NCBI RefSeq assembly: GCF_000471905.2
Contig: NW_006494931.1
Location: 3,095,621 to 3,159,620, forward strand
Reading direction: 5' to 3'
Length of the DNA: 64,000 bases
Origin: Amborella trichopoda
Taxonomy: Eukaryota > Streptophyta > Magnoliopsida > Amborellales > Amborellaceae
Below the pieces are notes generated by a model that had not been told where the DNA came from, searched no databases, and saw only the letters and a program-made list of their open reading frames with translations. This document shows, piece after piece, positions 11,625-23,450 of the stretch. Made by a program: the position numbers and the translations under genes. How positions within the stretch are numbered: the first letter of the stretch is position 1; the number at the start of each line of letters is the position of its first letter.

Positions 11625-13412
11625 AGGAAAATATCTCCATATCTCAGTTTTTAAGTTTCATTTCTTATTAGACCCAAAGTTTTAAAACATATCTTGATGC
11701 ATGGAGATGTCATGTATTATTTCTTATAACCCGTTAAGCCAACTTTACACATTTTGACTCTCTTTTTCTATCCTAAACAAATTTTAAAAAACGTCTTTTC
11801 GTACCCACCTCTCTCTCCTCTCTCTGTTTTTCTCTCTTTCCATGTATTTTTCAAACCTTTCTCTCTCCATTTTTTTTGCATAACCTCTCTCTCTCCATGT
11901 GTATATAAACATCCATCGACTCTCTTTTTACCTCTACTTTCTCTCTCCTCACGCAGCTGAGGCAGCCTCGAAAGGTCATTATTTAAGTTAACTGAGCTCT
12001 TAGTCTGCAGTAGCCTCCCTTTCGTTATTCGATCAAAATCCTGAATTTCACCTCTCCTAGGCTACACTTCAAATGAAAGAACATCACAATCTTTGTTTAT
12101 GGGCTTCAAAGAACCAGGATAAAAGTAGTCCTGATCTATCTCTGTACTATGAAGATGGAAAACCAATGAACCATCTGATTCACTAATTATTTCAACCACA
12201 CGGGCCCAAAGTAGAGGGCTATTGAAGCCTTGAGGACCGAGTTCTTGAGAAATTATGCGACAAGCGACTAGAGAGAGAATGCCCCACATGACATACACCA
12301 TATTCCCAAGCTCTTGGTTCTGATGAACCCACATTCCAATCAGAGGCCTACCACTAACGAGAAAGCGACAAAGGGCTTTATAAGAAGCCAGGGATTTTCT
12401 CCATCGGATAAAATCCTCAACTTTAAGAGCACCCAATCTCTCGCATTGAGAGAACCATACCTTATCAGAAATGGCAAGCCATGGCCGCCATGTTCTACAG
12501 CGAACCAGCACGAAGGGCCTCAAAGAAAACCCATCAAAGAATTGTGCATTCGGGTTTCAAATTCTGAGCAATTATTCACATTTCATCAAATTTATAGAGG
12601 AACCCATCAAAATAAAGTTTCAAACTTCAATCTTTCTCTCTCTGAAAAAATGAACCTTGTAAACCTAGATGAAAGAACACTAGCTTCTTCTCTAATCTTG
12701 ATTAAAAAAGAAATACCAATTCATGCAAGACCAGAAGAAAACCACAAACTTTGCTTTCCACTATAAATCCAAAAACTACCCAAGGTTCAACCGCAACTGG
12801 AAAAGTGACCCAACTCAGGGTTCTCTCTCTCTACCTCAGATTGAACTACTCCAACAAAATGAGATCCAAGTCTTTCTCTCTCTACTCCGAATCCATAAAC
12901 TAACCAGGATTGTATAATCCTACTTCCTACAACTCCATACACACAATCATGGGTTAGACCACCCTCATGCAAAAGCTCAAAAACAAGAGGAGAGACAGAG
13001 TCTAGAGAGAGAATCTAGAGAGAGAGCAATAAAGTGAGATGAAATGAAAGGGACCTCTAGCATAAGAAATTGCAGAAACTGGGCTCCTCAGAGTATCAAC
13101 AGCCTCATATAGAAAAAAATCGAATTCCACCGTGAGCAGCCAGTGATTGAGGTACCGCAATATATTTAACGGTGGGTTACAAAGAATTCGCGGCACACAT
13201 TCGTGCGTTTTTAGAGAGAGAGAGGGATTAGGGAAACACGAGGAGAGCGAGTTGGGTAATCAAAGACATGTCTTTTAAATTTTGTTTAGGCTAGAAAAAG
13301 AGAATCAAAATGTGTAAAGTGGGCCTAGATAGGCATCTCCATGGATCAAGATATATCCTAAAACTTTGGGTCTAGTAAGAAATGAAACTTAGAGGTATAA
13401 AGATATTTTTCC
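11625..13412. mobile_element. Pack-MULE carrying an F-box gene fragment
   Basis: The first about 170 bases (from AGGAAAATATCTCC) match the reverse complement of the last about 150 (13262-13412). Shared blocks include TTTCATTTCTTA, AGACCCAAAGTTTTA, CTTTACACATTTTGA and TCTCTTTTTCTA. Flanks TTTTAAATA (11616-11624) and TTTAAAATA (13413-13421) match at 8 of 9 positions, the 9-bp duplication size of Mutator-like elements. Inside lies host-gene sequence (F-box fragment, minus strand), not transposase. Long TIR, 9-bp duplication and a captured gene piece are the defining marks of a Pack-MULE. Confidence 0.78.
12062..12523 (-). pseudogene. Captured fragment of an F-box protein (At5g39450/At3g12350-like)
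   Basis: The 153-residue frame contains ISDKVWFSQCERLGAL, FIRWRKSLASYKALCRFL, PLIGMWVHQNQELGN and MVYVMWGILSLVACRIISQE, then DYFYPG and DVLSFEV. This series matches my recollection of the region just after the F-box in the plant F-box family exemplified by Arabidopsis At5g39450 (several hundred residues), so only part of the N-terminal half is present. The first residues (RCRTWRPWLAISD) look locally out of frame relative to the family, and recognisable F-box remnants lie upstream. A TAG stops the frame at 12062 and possible coding continues past it. It sits between Mutator-type inverted repeats, which explains the truncation. Whether it is transcribed is unknown. Confidence 0.72.
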
Positions 13413-14900
13413 TTTAAAATATTGTGAACGCCGGAATGCGGTAGGGTCTTCAAGCCCCACGCTCGATTCTCGAGATAGTTCCTTATTGTTTAAATTGCAA
13501 ACTCCGAGACGAATCGGCGCCCCTATTTTTGAAAAGGGTCCCTTCACAATCCGATTCTCATTGACTCTGCTGATTACATTTCGAATTGCTGCCCGCTTAA
13601 TTTGGATGTAGAAAGAAAAGAGAGAAGTTGCTATTTATAATTTAGTATTTTTAAAAAAAATTTAAGTACTCTTTTAATATTATCATAACAAAGACTTCTT
13701 TAAATAAATTTTCATGATTATAAAACTTAGGCATGACTTATTTTTAAGAAATTCTAATAACAAATTTGTACATAATTTTTTGATGTTTCCTTTCTTCATA
13801 AAAATATGCTATTAGTTTCAAATAAATATTCTATTGTTTTTCTTTTTTAATTAAATTAATCACACAAGTGCAAACCTAAAAATGGAAAATAAGATACTGG
13901 CTTTATTTTTATTTTTGGATTCTTAATGTTTTCATATTTTATTAATTTCATAGCTTTTAAAAATGTGACGTTCATTGAACAACATGCGTCGTGCTTCACT
14001 CTTCATTTTGAATATTGATTGAAGCCTTTTTGTTTTAATCTAGATTCAAGTGTACTAATAAACATCCGTTGGAAAGCTAATACTTATATTTTTTGTTATT
14101 AATTTTTGTGCATTAACATTTTTTAAGACTAAACCTTTGGTTTTTTATTGCAATTTTTTTATAATTATCTATGAATATATGTTATATTCTCTTTGTTAGA
14201 TATTAATATTTTTCGTGGAGTTTGGTAGATTATCGAACACTTTCGGCAACATCACAAAATTATGAAACATAAACTCAGTCGGAGTGTGGTTCTTTTGTAG
14301 ACCATACTAGGCAAATGTTATTTGCTGATACTCGGACTAGGCTCGAGGAGCTAGGCCAGTTGAGGCTTAGAAAAACCAAAGATACTTGGATATAGGGATC
14401 TAACCGAGAAAGGTTTAGTGGGTTAACCCTCGATGAGGTCGGTGTATGCATGGATGAGAGCCGAAGGACCATGTGGCCCTTACATGTAGCCTTTAGCGAC
14501 AAAGCTAAAACCTCATCGTTATATCATCACACGTCATGTACATAGGTAACTGTTTTGAGATTCATCAATGAGGGTGAAGCATGTACATGTGCAAGAGAAT
14601 ACCCCTGTACACCATAGAGTCATGGTTGCATCATGTTCTAGAGGATCATGATTTTTGTCTCTTGGGGATAACCTGAAATCCATAAACTAAGATTGCATCC
14701 CTTAGTCTATTGGCTGACTTTGGTGGTCCAATCAAGAGCCCGTATAGTGGATTGTGGATCATGAGAACTGCTGGGTCAATTTGAGAAAGCTAAGCGATCG
14801 TGATTCGCAGTTGAAGGTAGAGTGCTCCCAGTTATTGATAATTTTCTAGATCTAACAGATTCGATTCCCATCAAAATTAATTAATTTTATGTTATGTGAT
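13413..14900. other. Gene-free stretch with the left copy of a 480-bp direct repeat
   Basis: 13778-14267 is the left copy of a direct repeat paired with 18339-18840 (entered separately). 14268-14870 is moderately GC-rich DNA without recognisable coding content; its ORFs look random. 13430-13560 (starting GAACGCCGGAATGCGG) is an isolated GC-rich patch that I cannot identify. Confidence 0.45.
13778..14267 (+). repeat. Long direct repeat, left copy
   Basis: Matches 18339-18840 nearly base for base with scattered differences and small indels (shared landmarks: CATAAAAATATGCTA, TTAATCACACAAG, AGATTCAAGTGTACTAAT, GAACACTTTCGGCAAC). The pair brackets the copia fragment at 16262-18337. Confidence 0.8.
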
Positions 14901-16261
14901 TTTTAGAATGTTTATTTGAATTTTTGTGAATCTTTTGATAGTTTATTTTTGTCATTTGGATTTATAAATTAAGATAAATTAATCTTTCAATGTTTCAAAT
15001 AAAATATAAGAGTTAAATATTTTAAATATGAAATAAAATATTTTTTAAAATATATAAAACATCCATAGAATATGGGGCACAAAATTTAAAAACATGTGGA
15101 TTAGGTGGAGCCACACGTAGCCACAAAAGGGTGGCACGCCCCACCCATTTACATAGCCTTCTTGGGAAGAATGTTTAACCTCTTTGTTCGCTTAACTTTT
15201 TATGTATAGCCAACTTATGTGATAAGATTGAATATTTGATATATCTATTATAACTTATGCGATAAGCTTCAATATTTAAGATATTTATTATAACTTATGT
15301 GATAAGGTTGATCATTTTAGATATTTACTAAATCTTTGTATCAAGATTGGTTAATCCAATAATTAAAGATTTGATATATTAAAATATAAATTTTCTTTAT
15401 TTGATGGGAATAAATTTAAGAAATGGATGATAAGGCTCTAGCTCACCTCTTTGAATCGTGATGATAATGGGTCAAATCTTTGAGAGCACAAATCTCCTTA
15501 GATCGACGGTTGAGATTTGACCCTAGATTGACGGTTGAGATTTGACTCTACAAAATTAGGCAAAATCTATCGCATATAAATCTCCCCCTCATAAAGTTAT
15601 ATACGTACGTATTCTCTTCTCTCTCTTTAAGAATTCTCTCTTCCTACCCCAAATTTAGCTCTCTCTGGATTCCCAAAGGGGAGGCATGACCCAATTTTTT
15701 TCTCTCTCTCCAAGTTGTTTTGGGTGGCACCCTTCCCCAATTTTGATCTCCCTCTCTAAGTTGTTTTGGGTGGCACACCAAATCTGAGGTGGTGTCATAC
15801 TTAATGGGTGTCAAAGGGGTGGAACTCCTAGCTAGTAAATCTCTCATTCTCTCTTGATATCTATCTCTCATCACTCTAAAATCTCTCTTGATATCCATCT
15901 CTCATCTCTCTAAAATCAAGCTAAGAAGTTTGATCAAGATTAAGTCATTGAGTAGATTTTTGCCATAGTAGGAAATCAAAATACCAATGATAGATCCCGA
16001 TCACCATCGGAAGGAGGTGACTCGACGTGAGGTGTAGTAAGCCCGGTTGAGGTAATTTCTTCGAAAATTTTGCCTTTTTAAATTTTTATTTATGTTTTGA
16101 TCTTTTCTTCCCATAAAGCAATAAAGTCTAGTTTTGTTTGTTAAATAAAGTATTGTATTTGAAGAGGTAGCAATTGAGAATCGATTTTATTTTATTTTAT
16201 TTATTTCAAGAGTGGTTTATTAGATCACAGGTTAACCCTTTATGGGTCAGGCAGGGACGGT
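14900..16261 (+). repeat. Probable solo LTR or LTR fragment
   Basis: The right part ends GGGGTTGTGACA (about 16270), like many Ty3/gypsy LTR 3' ends, and abuts copia coding sequence directly. Inside is an imperfect tandem array at about 15203-15330 (units around AACTTATGTGATAAG), CT-rich sequence at 15610-15910, and two copies of TGAGATTTGAC near 15508-15548. The left boundary is not resolved. Confidence 0.4.
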
Positions 16262-18337
16262 AAGGGGTGGGGTTGTGACATTACTCATTAAAATAAAAGA
16301 AGTGGTTGCTTATGTCTCCTCTTTGAATGGTTTGGATGCGTATTTATGGCATATGCGTTTAGGGCACATAGGATTTAATAGAATGGAAAGACTAAAAAAT
16401 ATGGGATCCTTCAAAATTATAAATGAGATTTATCAAAAGTATGTGAATTGTGTATACAAGGAAAATTAATAAGGAAAAGCTCTACCGGGGCACAAAGAGT
16501 TACTAATGTATTGAAAATCATTCATAGAGACATATGCGGTCCTATGAATGCGGCTACCAAAAGCAGCAAAAGGTACTTCATCACTTTTATTAATGACCAC
16601 TCACGATATAGCCACGTATATCTTATGCATACTAAATCCGGGGGTTTAGAAAAATTCAAGATTTACAAAGGCGAAGTAGAAAACCAATAAAATTTGAAAA
16701 TCAAAGTCCTAAAAACCGATAGAGATGGAGAGTACTCTTTCAAACTTTTTAAAGACTTGTGTGTAGAGCATGAGATTATTCATCAACTTATTATGCCCTA
16801 CACACCGAAACAAAATAAAGTTGCCGAGAGACGTAATATGACATTGGTAGAGAAGGTGAGAAGTATGATGGGGTATGCAAACTTTCCCTAGATTTTTGGG
16901 GGGGAGCAGTACTAACAGCCGGTTATATTCTGAACTAGACTCCCACCAAAGCTACCCCTCAAACTCCTGACAAAATATTCACCGATCGTACTCCGTCCCT
17001 CGATCACCTAGAGTATGGGGTTGCTCAGCCCTACCAAAATCAGACAAAACTTGATTCCAAAGCTGTCAAGTCCATCTTCATTGGCTATCTTGTCCATGGT
17101 AAGGGATATCAATTCTACAACCTAGAAAATGGGGAGGTCATTGAAAGCCGAGATGTCCATTTCTTTGAGGATGAATTCCTTGAAGAAAAAATTAGCCACA
17201 AACAAGCTGATCTCTATGAGATAGCTAGTGACAAGGTTGAGAATCGAGAACCCAAGCCTCAACTTCAACTCCAACCTCAAATAGAATTTGAACTTCCCAA
17301 ACCAAGAAAGAGTAACCAAGTTATAAGACTACCTCAATACCTTGAATACTTTACCACACTATGATAGGATTGGGGATGAACCAGATAATAAGCTTAAGAC
17401 ATATCGAGAAGCCATAACCTTGAAAAGAATTATTGGGCAGAAACCATGAAAGATGAATACTTATCCATTAACCAAAATCATGTTTGGAAATTATTAACTC
17501 TACCTCGAGACCAAAGGGTCATCCGATGCAAGTGGATTTTCAAGAAGAAACTTAACTCATAAGGGAAGCTAGAAAAATACAAGGTTAGGCTAGTAGACAA
17601 GGGATTTAACCAAAAAGAAGGAATAGACAATGAGGAAACCTTTTCACCGGTTGCTAAGTTTCAATCCATTAGAATCCTTATAGCATTAGCAGCTTATTTT
17701 GACTTTGAAGTCCATCAAATGGATGTAAGGACAACCTTCCTAAATGGGGTTTTAGAAGAAGAAGTTTATATGAAACAACCCGAGGGATTTGAAGAAATGG
17801 GAAATAGAACCTAGTGTGCAAACTTAAAAAATCTTTTTATGGCGTAAAACAAACATCGCACCAGTGGTACTTTAAAGTCCAAGTGAGTCTCTTTTTACAG
17901 CATTTATGCCTAACCAAGAAGACGTTTGTATCTATAAAAAGGTCAGTGGTGGTAATAATGTATTCATCTATCTATATGTGGATGATATATTGATCATTAA
18001 TAGCTCAATAAACCTCGTACTGGAAACTAATAAATTCCTTACACATCACTTTGATATGAAGGATCTTGGGGAAACTTCGTATATGTTGGGCATAAAGATT
18101 ATAAGAAAAAGAGAGAAGAGAACCATTCAACTTTCCCAAACGACCTATTGCAAGAAGTTGTTGGAAAAGTTTGACCTGGATAAATGTAAGCTTATGACAA
18201 CCCCGATTGACAAAAAAACAAAGCTTAGTAATAAAATGTGCCCTAATAATAACGACGTAGAGGAAATGAAAATTATAGAGAGAGTACCATATAAAAGTAC
18301 AGCGGGATCCCTAGTGACGACGACGTATAAGAAATGA
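16262..18337 (+). pseudogene. Ty1/copia pol fragment (pre-integrase, integrase, RT)
   Basis: In order: GAG-pre-integrase zinc region (WHMRLGHIGFNRMERLKNMG), integrase core (HRDICGPMN, FINDHSRYSHVYLM, TDRDGEYS, PYTPKQNKVAERRNMTLVEK), integrase C-terminal region (SIFIGYLVHGKGYQFYN, VIESRDVHFFEDE), then reverse transcriptase (RCKWIFKKKLN, EETFSPVAKFQSIRILIALA, QMDVRTTFLNGVLEEEVYMK, and the catalytic YVDD in IYLYVDDILIIN). It stops abruptly after PYKSTAGSLV, before RNase H. Frame changes near 16450 and 17880 and several in-frame stops (16690, 16889, RT region) make it nonfunctional. Gag and both LTRs are missing. Confidence 0.9.
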
Positions 18338-18338
18338 A

Positions 18339-18840
18339 AATTTTTTCATGTTTCATTTTTCCATAAAAATATGCTAACAGTTTCAAATTTTTCTAAAAAT
18401 TTGTTTCTTTTTTAATTAAATTAATCACACAAGCGCATGCCCAAAAATGGGAAATAAGGTACTAGCTTCATTTTTATTTTTATTCTTGGATTCTTAATGT
18501 TTTATATTTTATTAATTTCATAACGTTAAAAAATGTGAGGTTCATTAAACAACACGCGTCGTGGTTCACTCTTCATTTTGAATACTGATTGACGCCTTTT
18601 TTGTTTTAATCTAGATTCAAGTGTACTAATAGACATCCTTGGCAGGGCTAATACTTATATTTTTAGTTATTAATTTTTATGCATGAATATTTTTTTGGAT
18701 TAAATCTTTGGTTTTTTATTGCAATTTATTTTATAATTTTCTATAAATATATGTTATATTCTCTTTGTTGGATATTAATATTCTTTCGTGGATTTTGGTG
18801 GATTATTGAACACTTTCGGCAACTTCACATAATTATTAAA
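18339..18840 (+). repeat. Long direct repeat, right copy
   Basis: Partner of 13778-14267. Its right edge runs into a shorter repeat (about 18816-18890) that occurs again at 19424-19500. Confidence 0.8.
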
Positions 18841-19526
18841 AAAATATTATTTGAAATTATTTAGTAAACTTCGATACAATCATAACAACAACAACAACAA
18901 CAATAATAAGGGAAATTATGTACATATCCGTTATAGTTTACATTACTACGAAACTACCGAATAGTTTCCGTTATTACTTATCTGTCCGTGTTTTTCATGT
19001 CATAACGAATATTTTAAAATAAGACAATTTTATCCTTTGTCGGTTGTTGAACAACCGAATTCAATAGATTTTCGGTTGTTCAACAGCCGAAATCAGGCCA
19101 ATTTTGATTTTTGAAAAACCGAAAATTGAAAATTTTCGGTTGTTGAAGAACCGAAAATTTTAAATTTTCGGTGCTTCAATAATCGAAATTTTTTCTCTCT
19201 CGTAGGTCATCTGCTTGTTCTCTCTCTATCCACTAATTACATTTTTTTAAATTTGACTTTTGAACAACTGAATTCTCTCTCTATACCCTTCTTTTACCCA
19301 CGCTTTATCCGTCTTTTCCCTTTAAACTCTTCCGTATGTTTATCCATTCTCTCTCTATACATTACATTGGGCGGGTTTAAACTATTCCCTATGTTTATCC
19401 ATTCTCTCTCTACATCAAACACTTCAGGCAACTTCACATAATTATTAAAAAAATATTATTTGAAACTATTAGTTAACCTCGATACAATCATAATAACAAT
19501 GACAACAATAAAAATAATAAATAATA

Positions 19527-19564
<38 letters not shown>

Positions 19565-19705
19565 TAATAATAAATTTTAGGATAGTTTATGGAATTAAAC
19601 AATAAATCCACTAGATAATACAATTGAGTAAAAAAATATAACTTTATACATGTGTCTATTGGAGTTTTTTATTTAGTAGATTTTTTAACATTGTTACTAA
19701 CCACA
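18841..19705. other. Insertion bracketed by a short direct repeat; palindrome cluster; AAT microsatellite
   Basis: CAACTTCACATAATTATT with its following ATTATTTGAAA and CGATACAATCATAA blocks occurs at 18816-18890 and 19424-19500, bracketing about 530 bp. Within it, 19040-19187 holds a cluster of hairpin-forming units. A (CAA)n run (18884-18902) and a long (AAT/AATA)n run (about 19505-19573) are also present. No gene. Confidence 0.6.
19040..19187. repeat. Cluster of short palindromes (CGGTTGTTGAACAACCG type)
   Basis: TCGGTTGTTGAACAACCGA at 19040-19058 is a perfect hairpin with almost no loop. Near-perfect variants are at 19071-19091 and 19134-19156, with CCGAAAATTGAAAATTTTCGG and CCGAAAATTTTAAATTTTCGG arrangements between and after them. 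Confidence 0.8.
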
Positions 19706-20397
19706 AGGCCTATGCACATATTAATTAAAAAAAAATTTATTGTCATCTATACTAAACTATACTTGAATTTCCATGAAATACTATAAAATTTATTTTTATT
19801 GTTATATTAGAGAAATGATTGTTTGTAGATTTATTTGTTAGAAGCATCATTGATTATGGAGCGTGTATTTGCACCGGAATATGTCCTTCAAACTCTCATG
19901 GATAGAGAGTATACAATTATTATATAAATTCTAATTGTCTATGTATCTTCCATTGTATATTCACATGTTTATCTACACTTATTTCATTTATAAGTGCAAC
20001 GCACGGAATCCCACTCTTATCTTAAGACCCCTAACCCCCCCCCCCCTCCCCCACACACATTTTTGTATTTATGGATACTAGTGGGTTTACATGCGCTTTA
20101 CGTAGAAATGAAATAAATGATCACATAAATAATCGTGTGAACTTAGAATAGAAGTAACATAGATGTCATTAAGTGTTCACACAAATTATTACATAAACTC
20201 CATCAACGAGAGCGACAATGGCATTTTTATGCGAAAATACAATATCCACAACATGATGCTTCCAACAAATAAATTTACAATTAATACTTCATATAATATT
20301 ACAATAAAAATTAATTTCTATTAACTTTCGTGGAAACTTAAGTATACTTAAGCATAGCGTAGATGACAATCAAAATAAAATCAATGTAATATGCCTG
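19706..20397. mobile_element. MITE with terminal inverted repeats over 130 bp
   Basis: 19738-19875 and the reverse complement of 20240-20375 share order and sequence: TTGTCATCTA, ACTTGAATTTCC against ACTTAAGTTTCC, TTTATTTTTATTGT, and TTTATTTGTTAGAAGCATCAT against TTTATTTGTTGGAAGCATCAT. The middle holds a C tract (20034-20048). No coding capacity. Confidence 0.7.
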
Positions 20398-21668
20398 CAT
20401 GAAAAAAAAAAAAAAAAAAACTTATAAAAGAAAAACTTCAATAAATATACAGATATAAAGTAATACTTTTGTTTGTTTTTTTTGGATAATTTAATGGGGA
20501 TTTTTTTGGATAATTTAGTGGGAAAAACAGACCCATACATATTTTTTCAATAGATTGGGGAGTTACATTTTGAAAGTGTTAAAAATTAGGGGTTTTTTCA
20601 ATAGATTGGGGACTTACATTTTGAAGGTTTTAAATTGGGGATATCAGAGATAGGAATGGATACCACGATGTGGTAGCTAGGTGTGGGGATGCTACCACCA
20701 CGACCCCAGCCCCTTTACTAAGTAATATTTTTGTTATTCCATATCATTGTCATTACCCCAATTATTACTTTATTGCATGTTGTATAAGATGAAATTATCA
20801 TTTCTTTTACTACATAGCTTCAAATAATAAATTTATTTTCATAATTTTGTGTAATGAAATCAAAAAATAAAACATTAAAAACTAACAAAGACAAACAATT
20901 ATAGTTCCAAAACTTGTGTCCCATTTCCTATTTTTGTAGAGAAGGCATTTAATATTTAAAATTTGTAATAATTTTTAATTCAAAATTTACCAATTACTCA
21001 TAATAAATTTAGTAAATATATTTCCATAGTGGCAAAGATAATATTTTTTATTTACAATATTATTGTTAAAAACCTGAAAAATTTTCATAGCTAAATTAAA
21101 GGAAAAAAGCTAATTGCTTAAAATATAGATAGGGCCTTAAAATTTAAAAATAAAACAACGTTGTTTTCCTTTTTCTTGAAAGGATATCAAATTTTAAAAT
21201 TGAAAAGTCTTTGTTGAAATAATTTATTTAATAATTAAAAGAAAAAGTTAACAACATGATGTCAAAAAGGAAAAAGAAATGCATTACTAAAACACACTGA
21301 ATAATAAATTATTCAGAATTTTCAAAATCATGAAAACCTATTAAATACCAATAAAAGTCCTTAAAATTAAGAAAATCAGTTAGTGAAAGTATTATGTTAA
21401 GTCGTTATTTTGATATGAAAATATTATTATTTTGTGCAATGATATATCAAAAAATGTGAATATGTTTTATTGGTAAAGAAAATATGATTCAAATCCCTTA
21501 TTTTAAATTAATTTGGCAAATTTTATTTTTTGAACTATATAATTTTTTCAATTGAAATTAAAAAGAAGGTGTCCTAATTTTCTTTGGAAGAAAATTAATA
21601 AAATAGAAGATGGCATTGACATTAATGTGGTTGAGTAGTCCAAAAATTTAGGACCATTATAGTTAAGG
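20398..21668. other. Gene-free AT-rich stretch with a short tandem duplication
   Basis: A roughly 55-bp unit is repeated at about 20545-20635 (TTTTTTCAATAGATTGGGGA occurs twice). 21320-21480 is the diverged reverse complement of the dispersed repeat at 11470-11622. Nothing coding was recognised. Confidence 0.5.
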
Positions 21669-22050
21669 TAAAGTTTATATAGGGCCTAGGCTCTAAACAA
21701 TCAAAGTAGAGCCTACCTCAAAAGTTTCACTAGGAGAGGTTGTTTTGTTGCCCAAATATCATCAAAGTGATCATCGCGACATCAAGATGTATTGACATGA
21801 GAAAAAAATAGATTTCAAGTTTTAGAAATAGTGCATCTTAAAACGCATTTAGATCGTCAATTTTCAAGATTTTCATATTTTGATAGATCTGCTCGATCTA
21901 TACTATTTTTAAAGCTTTAAATTATATAACTAAAGATAAAAATATAATTTAACGCTATCATGAAACTTTCTAATATTGAAATTATATTTCTAACACTATT
22001 TGTGTGGGCTCAATTTTGATTGTTTAGAGCATTAGCTATACACAAACCGC
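21669..22050. mobile_element. MITE family M, copy 2
   Basis: Complete-looking copy: left end GCCTAGGCTCTAAACAATC, right end GATTGTTTAGAGCATTAGCT. Interior blocks CATCAAGATGTATTGACATG and ATAGATCTGCTCGATCTA match the other copies. Confidence 0.75.
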
Positions 22051-23450
22051 ACAATTATAGTTAACATAAGATAATAAGTAGAGGAACTACGAATTCCCTG
22101 GATTACTCGAAAGCCTTTGTGACCTACATGCTATAAAGTTCCTTACGCGTCTGGGGATGCATATCTACAATTACGTCCGCCACAGGTATAGAACATCCAT
22201 TTTAAAGATGGATATTAGGTGCTGGCACCTCTTAAAAATATAGGAATAAACGGTCTTTAAATTTTATTCAAAAAATATTTTAAGTTCTTTAAAATTTATT
22301 TATTTATTTTCACAATACTCATGATCCCATGATAGGAATCATATATACCTAAAAAATTAGGCCCAAAATATATCTCAAAAAAGATTTTGAAGAGGGGAAG
22401 CATACGTATATATGAGTCCTAAGACCACATAAACTCTGTCCTGTAATAAAGCATCCAATGCAATTAAAACTACAATAGAGATCACACTAAAACAAATAAA
22501 TGATATAGAGAAAGCGCTAATAACTGAACTATTGAAATTCTTCCAATATCAATGATATAATAGAACATTGAACTAAGAAGCAAAGCAATCGCAATATAAC
22601 CAACCTCTAGTTGAAGAGATTAACATATTTGACTTAGAATGAATGGATATTGGAGTCAGATAAAGATACAATAAATATTAGGAACCAATATTGTAGTAAA
22701 GATAAATTAGTAATTTTTTTGACGAGTAAAACCTGGATAGTCATAAAGGAGCAAATCTCATTTCGTACATTTAGACTGATGTTTTTTCCTAAGCACATAC
22801 TACATTTTTTTTTATATCAAATTAATAAAATAATCAACTTCTTTATCCCTAGAATTTGAAATTTTTTCATAAATGTAGTCATCGTTATCCTTGGAATCTT
22901 TAGATATTACTTTAGATCTGAAAAGCAATTTAAACATGTTTTTTAATTAATTAAATTTTTAACTTACATGTCTATTTCGAATTAAAGAAGGCAATTTTTT
23001 GCCTTAGTCATTTTAATCAAATATAATAGAAAGGTTGATTCTTTCAGAAATCTCCTTACCAAAAAAATTACATATGTATCTCTATTTTAAAAGATATATT
23101 TTATTCGTAGCCAGCTTAATGAAATCCTAAAGTTTAAACAGTTAAACATTTTAGAAAAAAGAACTCTCCCTCTCTTCCTAGAGATTCATCTCTCTCTAGG
23201 CCATATTTTAGGATCTCTCTCTATCTCCCAAATATTTTTTTATATTTTTTTGAAAGGCACCTACCATACAATTTATCTAGAGTTAGGGATCTTTCTTATT
23301 TTCTTATTCTTGTGACAAGTGTCCACTCTTAACTCTTGACTTCATAATGTATACCAATAGATTTAAATATGTTGTACGTATAAATGTAACGTGATAAAAT
23401 GACAAAAACACATCAGTGAGAGAAATAAATCAATAATACATTTTAACAAA
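22051..23450. other. Gene-free AT-rich stretch
   Basis: No element ends, coding similarity or repeat structure recognised; short ORFs here look random. Confidence 0.4.

Noticed and set aside
12314..12766. 150-codon plus-strand ORF opposite the F-box fragment
   Set aside because: The minus strand has clear F-box family similarity; the plus-strand frame is its shadow.
19040..19187. CRISPR-like array (regular palindromic repeats)
   Set aside because: Units vary in length and sequence, there are no uniform spacers, and the setting is a plant nuclear genome; better explained as transposon-associated palindromes.
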